NCBI GenBank assembly: GCA_014384545.1
Contig: JACNFQ010000040.1
Coordinates: 1 to 12,135 of the forward strand
Length of the DNA stretch: 12,135 bases
Direction of reading: 5' to 3'
Source: a bacterium
GTDB taxonomy: Bacteria > UBP7 > UBA6624
Of this stretch, positions 8,099-12,135 are shown piece by piece; position 1 is the stretch's first letter; every line of letters starts with the position of its first letter. The notes beneath the pieces were generated by a model, which was given only the letters and a program-made list of their open reading frames with translations, was not told the origin of the DNA and made no database searches. The translations under genes were made by a program, and so were the position numbers.

Positions 8099-8553
8099 TC
8101 CTTCGCTCTCTCTTTAGCAGAGAGGCGTATCGCCTTGATAATCTTGGTGTATCCTGTGCATCGGCAGAGATTGCCAGAAATCGCTTCCCTAATCTCTTGA
8201 TCTGTGGGATCTGGATTACTGCGAAGGAAGGCATCGGCAGTGATAAGGAATCCGGGCGTACAAAAGCCGCACTGACTTCCGCCCACTTCCCAAAACAGGC
8301 GTTGAAGCGGCGCTAGATTGTTGGGGGTGCCCAAACCTTCAATCGTTGAAATCTCTTTACCCGCTGCCTCCTTTGTCAAGAGCAAGCATGAGAGAACGGG
8401 GAGACCATCCACTTGGACGGCACAACAGCCACAAGTACCCATATCACAACCCCGCTTGGTACCTGTTAGACCGAGAGACCGAAGGGTATCCAAAAGGAGG
8501 GCATGGGGAGCTAGAGCAACCGTTTTCTGCGCCCCATTGATTGAGAGTGTCAT
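8095..8553 (-). CDS. hcrC: 2Fe-2S iron-sulfur small subunit of the molybdoenzyme
   Basis: Electron-transfer subunit with two [2Fe-2S] clusters between the Mo site and the FAD subunit. Numbering from the ATG at 8553 (152 residues; HcrC is about 160): plant-type ferredoxin cluster C36, C41, C44 and C56 in GTKRGCDMGTCGCC...LPVLSC, then the second cluster in SQCGFCTPG (C95, C98) and NLCRCTGY (C130, C132). C43 is an additional Cys where the family has Ala (CGCC instead of CGAC). The frame stays open to an ATG at 8808, but that 85-residue extension has no family similarity and lies antisense to xdhC. ATGs at 8601 and 8592 would add only 16 or 13 residues and are real alternatives. It is the first gene of the operon, and its TGA overlaps the next ATG. 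No good Shine-Dalgarno sequence precedes 8553. Confidence 0.93.
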   Translation of the reverse strand: MTLSINGAQKTVALAPHALLLDTLRSLGLTGTKRGCDMGTCGCCAVQVDGLPVLSCLLLTKEAAGKEISTIEGLGTPNNLAPLQRLFWEVGGSQCGFCTPGFLITADAFLRSNPDPTDQEIREAISGNLCRCTGYTKIIKAIRLSAKERAKE

Positions 8554-8599
8554 CACTTCGGCTCGGTCCTGTTTTGGAGAAGGAGTTCCCATAGATTCC

Positions 8600-8619
8600 A
8601 TTCTAGTCTTATCTAGAAT
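8600..8619. promoter_or_regulatory. Perfect inverted repeat in the divergent xdhC / molybdoenzyme intergenic gap
   Basis: ATTCTAG (8600-8606), a six-base spacer TCTTAT, then CTAGAAT (8613-8619): the two arms are exact reverse complements. It lies in the 73-base gap between two divergent transcription units, so it is placed to act as an operator for a dimeric regulator acting on both directions. It could instead form a weak hairpin in either leader RNA. On the minus strand it sits directly after GAGGAGG (8626-8620). I cannot identify convincing -35/-10 boxes in the gap. The function is inferred from position and symmetry. Confidence 0.5.
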
Positions 8620-8626
8620 CCTCCTC

Positions 8627-9403
8627 ATGGGATTGTCCTTCCATCGTCGTGTTCTTGAGTGCATCGAAAAGAGAGAACGAGTCGTCGTTGCCCGTTTGGT
8701 CTTGGTTGAAGGGCATGCCCCCCAAGAACCTGGAGCGGGGATGATCGTCTTTTCGGACGGAACGATTGAGTTTACGATTGGTGGAGGTCCCTTTGAAGCC
8801 AAAGTCATAAGTGATGCCCTAAAGCTCTTTGAGGGACCTGAGAGGATGAAACAGAAGAGTTATTCTCTGACAAGATCATCGCTAGGCATGGACTGTGCCG
8901 GCAAAGCGACCGTTCTCCTTGAAGTGGTCTCTCCTCCCCACCGCTTGTTCGTTTTTGGAGGAGGGCATGTGGGAAGAACATTAGCTGCCTCCACAGTCGC
9001 CTTGGGGCTTTTTGAAGTGTGGGTCATTGATGATCGGGAAGCGTTCGTCCATCCCCAACGCCATCCCCACTGTCACACCCATTGGGCAGAAAAAGACTGG
9101 ATAGATGGATTGCCACCTATGGACAGTCAGAGTTTTGTCGTCGTTGCAACGCGGTGCCATCAAACTGACAAGGGGATTGTGAAGGCGCTCGCTTTAAAAC
9201 GACTGGCATACTTGGGCATGCTGGGAAGCAAGGTGAAGGTAGCTACGATGTGGAACGAACTCGTGATGGAGGGGATTCCCCCTTCCGCCCTAGACCTTAT
9301 TGATGCGCCAGCAGGACTCCCCATTGGGGGGAAAACTCCCGGGGAAATTGCTGCGAGTATTTTGGCAAAACTCGTTCAAGTGCGCACCCACCTACCCTCC
9401 TAG
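8627..9403 (+). CDS. xdhC: XdhC/CoxI family molybdenum-cofactor maturation protein
   Basis: XdhC proteins bind the molybdenum cofactor, protect it during sulfuration, and deliver it to xanthine-oxidase-family apoenzymes. The 258 residues contain the N-terminal XdhC/CoxI domain (VVVARLVLVEG; GAGMIVFSDG; GGGPFEAKV; GMDCAGKATVLLEV with C90) and the C-terminal Rossmann-type domain: LFVFGGGHVGRTLA (107-120), VVVATRCHQTDKG, YLGMLGSKVK (195-204) and the highly typical DAPAGLPIGGKTPGEIAASILAK (226-248). The frame is open from an ATG at 8318, but family homology begins at about 8630, and the upstream part is antisense to the 2Fe-2S subunit gene, so the ATG at 8627 was chosen. It is preceded by CCTCCTC rather than a Shine-Dalgarno sequence. 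Divergent placement beside the molybdoenzyme operon links it to that enzyme. Its TAG stop shares CTAG with the convergent protease gene. Confidence 0.92.
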   Translation: MGLSFHRRVLECIEKRERVVVARLVLVEGHAPQEPGAGMIVFSDGTIEFTIGGGPFEAKVISDALKLFEGPERMKQKSYSLTRSSLGMDCAGKATVLLEVVSPPHRLFVFGGGHVGRTLAASTVALGLFEVWVIDDREAFVHPQRHPHCHTHWAEKDWIDGLPPMDSQSFVVVATRCHQTDKGIVKALALKRLAYLGMLGSKVKVATMWNELVMEGIPPSALDLIDAPAGLPIGGKTPGEIAASILAKLVQVRTHLPS

Positions 9404-10470
9404 GGGGTAAGATTGGGGCCCAACCAATCCCCCCCCTCGATAGCGATATCGCCATCTGTCAGAATCAGAGTTCCTTCGAAATGCCACCCTTGTTCCACGA
9501 CACCTCCGCCCCCACATCCAGCGATAACGAGGAGGAGGGTAAGGAGTCGTTTTCTTCTTGAGAGAAAAGGGAGGAAGAGGAGAAATGCCCAAGCGGGAGA
9601 GAGAGCTCGGGAAGCGACGATTTTCAGGGTGTCTCCTGATTGGGGGGCAAAGGACTCCCAACTTAAAGACCATTCCTCGGTTCCATGAGCGATGACTGAA
9701 GTGAGTAGTGTCTCTTCACCCTCTCGAACTAGGGTAGCAGAGAGAGAATTGAGTTCTTCTCCATGGACAGAACGAACCGTCATTCCACGAAGAGTTAGTG
9801 GCGTGCCTTGGATACGAAGAGTTGCAGATAATACGGTTTGGCTCATCCCTTCTCTTAGGGTGAGGCTATCCCGAATGGGTGTGATGAGGAGTCGGGGTGG
9901 ATAGGACGTTGACAAGGAGAGTTCGTTCGCTGGAAATAGTTGGCGTCGAACGCCTTGGTAGGTCGGTTCCATCACATTGGGGAGTTCCCAACTTGAAAGG
10001 GCGTGTCCCTCTCCTAAGAGGTGGATAAGTTCGTGCAGGACAACTGTTTCAAGGTCTAGGGGACAGGAACCATTGGAGGGAGTATGACCATCGGGTAAGC
10101 CCTCTACCCAACATGCATTGGGGTCAAAGAGAATATCTGCCTCTTGAACAACTCCTGCCTTATCCCATCTCCAAGTCCTGCCATGGGCATGCCCCGACCC
10201 AGGGGAATACGGTCCCCACCCTGCTCTGTTTTTACCATCCCTAATAAACCCAGCACCCCCTGTTGCAGGAACGACGATAACGACGAGCCCTGAACCAGAC
10301 ACAAAGGAGATTCTGCTTGCGGCTCTTTCAAAAGAAGGAAGAAGATCAATCACGCCTCCCTCTACGACTTCAACGATAAGGGGGTCTGTTGAGGGTGGCC
10401 AGGTCGCATTTGAGACGGCTAATAGAGAGAGTGAGAAGAAAAAAAACAGAGGGAGTCGTCGCTTCTTCAT
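9400..10470 (-). CDS. Secreted matrixin-like zinc metalloprotease with unusual double-hydrophobic, lipobox-containing C-terminus
   Basis: Predicted exported zinc peptidase of the metzincin clan. Of 356 residues, 1-22 look like a Sec signal peptide (MKKRR, then a long Phe/Leu core and cleavage near SNA). The catalytic motif is HELIHLLGEGH (146-156), fitting HExxHxxGxxH with E147 as the general base, and the Met-turn is NVMEP (M167). C120 and C136 may form a disulfide. Residues about 190-288 look like a beta-rich accessory domain. The tail has SPAWAFLLFLPFL, RRKR (305-308), then LLTLLLVIAGCGGGG, which reads like an internal lipoprotein signal with lipobox IAGC (C319), followed by 37 further residues. 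The start ATG overlaps the TGA of the permease-like gene upstream, so translation is probably coupled. The family is clear from the motif; the substrate is unknown. The gene is broadly compatible with M10A-like peptidases seen in bacterial genomes. Confidence 0.82.
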   Translation of the reverse strand: MKKRRLPLFFFFSLSLLAVSNATWPPSTDPLIVEVVEGGVIDLLPSFERAASRISFVSGSGLVVIVVPATGGAGFIRDGKNRAGWGPYSPGSGHAHGRTWRWDKAGVVQEADILFDPNACWVEGLPDGHTPSNGSCPLDLETVVLHELIHLLGEGHALSSWELPNVMEPTYQGVRRQLFPANELSLSTSYPPRLLITPIRDSLTLREGMSQTVLSATLRIQGTPLTLRGMTVRSVHGEELNSLSATLVREGEETLLTSVIAHGTEEWSLSWESFAPQSGDTLKIVASRALSPAWAFLLFLPFLSRRKRLLTLLLVIAGCGGGGVVEQGWHFEGTLILTDGDIAIEGGDWLGPNLTP

Positions 10471-12134
10471 CTTGTCGAAGCGAGTCGTTTTTTCTCCAGC
10501 GTTCCTAAGTAAAGGTAGATGGCTAGTTTAAGCAAGGTGATTCCCCAACCTATGCCCCAGTAAGAGCCTGCATTCATGCGCATAAGACGGTAGGAAACAC
10601 CCGCCAACATGCCCAACCCCACCGCGGGAACGCCGATGGAGAGCCAAGCAGGGTATACCTCTGCTTCTTCAGGAGGTTGAGAAAGGGGTTGTGCCGGGTT
10701 CATTAGGGCATCCAGCCTCATCACCAGCAGACAATCTAGAGGGAATGCCGCGACTTGTGCCAAAGTGACAGCAAAAGGGCTTCCCATAGCGATATGAACA
10801 CCACCACGGCCCCACCCATTGACGATAAAGTGGAGCGTGAGGGCGTAGAGAATCGTGACGGGAATGATATAGAGATGGCTGACCAACCGTGTGGCAGCTA
10901 GATGGGGGGCGTTTGGAGCTAAAGGAAGCGTCGCAAAACGGAGTCCCCCATCCCCATTCTCTGCATATCTCAGGGAATGGAGAAGGGTGGTGCCTGCAAG
11001 AATACCGATTGCCGTAATAACGACTGCCAATCCCACGAAGAGATCAATGCTCCAAGTGACTTGGGTTTGAGGAGAAAGAATATGACTCATTTCTCCAGGA
11101 CGAAACCAACCCATCAAGAGGGGGAGTATCGTGACGATGAGAAGGGGAGGAACGATGCCACGAATACGCTCTTCTCCCCACATATGTCGCCAAAGGAGGA
11201 ATCCCAGCGCTCCCTTGACGCCCTTTGAACGCCCCCACAGACGACGCTTCCTGACTGGTGTCGTCTTGGATGAGGATGAGAGAAGCCCCCCCAAAGAGTT
11301 CAAGGCAGTGGGGAGGAGGAGAGCTGTTGCACCCAATCCAGCCAACGCTGAAAAGAGGTGGGGAAGCCCTCCTCTTCCAGATGCCAATTCACCCAAACTG
11401 GCAAACCAAGAAGGGGGTAAGAACCAAGTCAAAGAGTTAGGTTCTGTATTGAGATGGAGGGTTGTTAGATTCGTATGCCCTGTACTAGACCACACAACGA
11501 AAAGGGCTAAAACGAGAACCATTACGAGTGAAAGAAGGGATGAGATATGGGGGCGGAGTGGCTTGAAGGTCCAAACACCGCGGTAGAGCAAGACCGTTAG
11601 GGACTGGACGAACGCCGCTAACAGCGCAGAGGATAGAAGTAAAGTGACCAGTGTCCCCACAGAACGAAGGAGTTCCTCCATACCAAAGGAGACCCCTCCG
11701 AGGTCTCCTTGAATCTGATGCCAAACACCAGGAATGTTGAAGGCAAGTGACCAAGCTGTCCCAAAGAGGAAGAGAACGAAAAGTTTAGCTCTTGCAAAGG
11801 AGCCCTTTGGGAGCGGAAGGGAGCGCATGAGGAGATTTCCTTGATGGGCTAAGACGAGATGCCCCATATTCAATGAAGTAAACCCTACAAGGATGAAGAT
11901 GAGGAGGGATGTGGCGACAAACTGGGTCGTAAAAGCGCTGCCATATTGCCAACTGACGGTAAAGACCCAACCCATCAACCCGAGTCCGACTAGGGGGCCA
12001 GCGAATCCAATGAGGTCGCCTGCCTTGGATTCAATCGCTTTCCCTAGGAATCCTGGCATGCCCACCGAAGTGCTCCGACGGAACGAAAGGGCTTCCATAT
12101 GAAGGAGGGCTCGAAAGGGTGCTGAGAATCTCAA
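10467..12134 (-). CDS. Polytopic membrane protein, probable ABC-2-type permease with duplicated halves
   Basis: A 555-residue integral membrane protein with about twelve predicted helices, near residues 40-60, 71-92, 115-135, 158-184, 198-216, 260-283, 327-342, 363-386, 419-438, 452-472, 496-513 and 524-543. A basic stretch (RKRRLWGRSKGVKG, 295-308) splits it into two halves. Each half has a loop of the form LPLxxxxxxxAxxL (LPLPKGSFARAKL 106-118; LPLAPNAPHLAATRL 403-417) after its second or third helix, like the conserved loop that follows the early helices in ABC-2 exporter permeases. This suggests an internal duplication. No ATPase motif is present; a partner would have to lie outside the window. 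The frame begins with TTG at 12134, one base from the window end, so the true start may be there, at the later ATG for MEALSFRR, or outside. The stop overlaps the protease start (ATGA). Confidence 0.6.
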   Translation of the reverse strand: MRFSAPFRALLHMEALSFRRSTSVGMPGFLGKAIESKAGDLIGFAGPLVGLGLMGWVFTVSWQYGSAFTTQFVATSLLIFILVGFTSLNMGHLVLAHQGNLLMRSLPLPKGSFARAKLFVLFLFGTAWSLAFNIPGVWHQIQGDLGGVSFGMEELLRSVGTLVTLLLSSALLAAFVQSLTVLLYRGVWTFKPLRPHISSLLSLVMVLVLALFVVWSSTGHTNLTTLHLNTEPNSLTWFLPPSWFASLGELASGRGGLPHLFSALAGLGATALLLPTALNSLGGLLSSSSKTTPVRKRRLWGRSKGVKGALGFLLWRHMWGEERIRGIVPPLLIVTILPLLMGWFRPGEMSHILSPQTQVTWSIDLFVGLAVVITAIGILAGTTLLHSLRYAENGDGGLRFATLPLAPNAPHLAATRLVSHLYIIPVTILYALTLHFIVNGWGRGGVHIAMGSPFAVTLAQVAAFPLDCLLVMRLDALMNPAQPLSQPPEEAEVYPAWLSIGVPAVGLGMLAGVSYRLMRMNAGSYWGIGWGITLLKLAIYLYLGTLEKKRLASTR

Positions 12135-12135
12135 A

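Noticed and set aside
8318-8626. Extended N-terminus of XdhC (ATG at 8318)
   Set aside because: This stretch is antisense to the conserved cysteine motifs of the small subunit, and XdhC homology begins at about 8630.
8554-8808. 85-residue N-terminal extension of the 2Fe-2S subunit (ATG at 8808)
   Set aside because: No similarity to the family, overlaps xdhC antisense, and makes the protein much longer than the usual 150-170 residues.
9400-9560. Independent lipoprotein gene at the end of the protease gene
   Set aside because: No ATG, GTG or TTG codon lies in frame just before the RRKR/lipobox segment, and the reading frame is continuous with the protease.
11131-11586. 151-residue plus-strand open frame within the membrane protein gene
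   Set aside because: Arg/Pro-rich product antisense to hydrophobic helices, as expected for a shadow of membrane-protein codons.

Overview
The window is a densely packed piece of a bacterial chromosome of roughly balanced GC content. It holds nine protein genes and no RNA genes, mobile elements or CRISPR arrays. Every junction between genes is either a 4-base overlap or a gap of 12-13 bases, except for one 73-base gap between two divergent genes. TTG appears to be used as a start codon, and clear Shine-Dalgarno sequences are mostly missing. The markers (a DnaE1-type replicative polymerase, FolE2, and a molybdenum hydroxylase with its maturation factors) show a bacterium, but I cannot name the phylum from sequence alone.

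Region 1 (1-4217, + strand) holds the replicative DNA polymerase III alpha subunit, whose 5' end lies outside the window. Twelve bases downstream is folE2, a type IB GTP cyclohydrolase that makes the first folate/pterin intermediate.

Region 2 (4231-9403) is a molybdenum-enzyme module. On the minus strand, four genes run in the order 2Fe-2S subunit, large molybdopterin subunit, FAD subunit, MocA-like cytidylyltransferase, and each overlaps the next by four bases. XdhC, the family that handles or sulfurates the cofactor, is transcribed divergently from the other side of a 73-base gap that contains a perfect 7+6+7 inverted repeat. The FAD subunit carries four cysteines with the 16-8-9 spacing that binds the additional [4Fe-4S] cluster of 4-hydroxybenzoyl-CoA reductase. 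The large subunit also looks like that family rather than like xanthine dehydrogenase or CO dehydrogenase. The best guess is therefore a reductive aromatic dehydroxylase (HcrCAB/HbaBCD type) encoded together with its cofactor maturation genes. The substrate itself is an inference.

Region 3 (9400-12134, minus strand) holds a large multi-pass membrane protein that looks like a duplicated ABC-2-type permease. It overlaps by four bases the gene for a secreted matrixin-like zinc metalloprotease (HExxHxxGxxH). The protease ends in an unusual tail: a hydrophobic segment, RRKR, then a second hydrophobic segment with an internal lipobox. Its stop codon shares the tetramer CTAG with the stop codon of the convergent xdhC. 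This permease-protease pair is the least understood part of the window.
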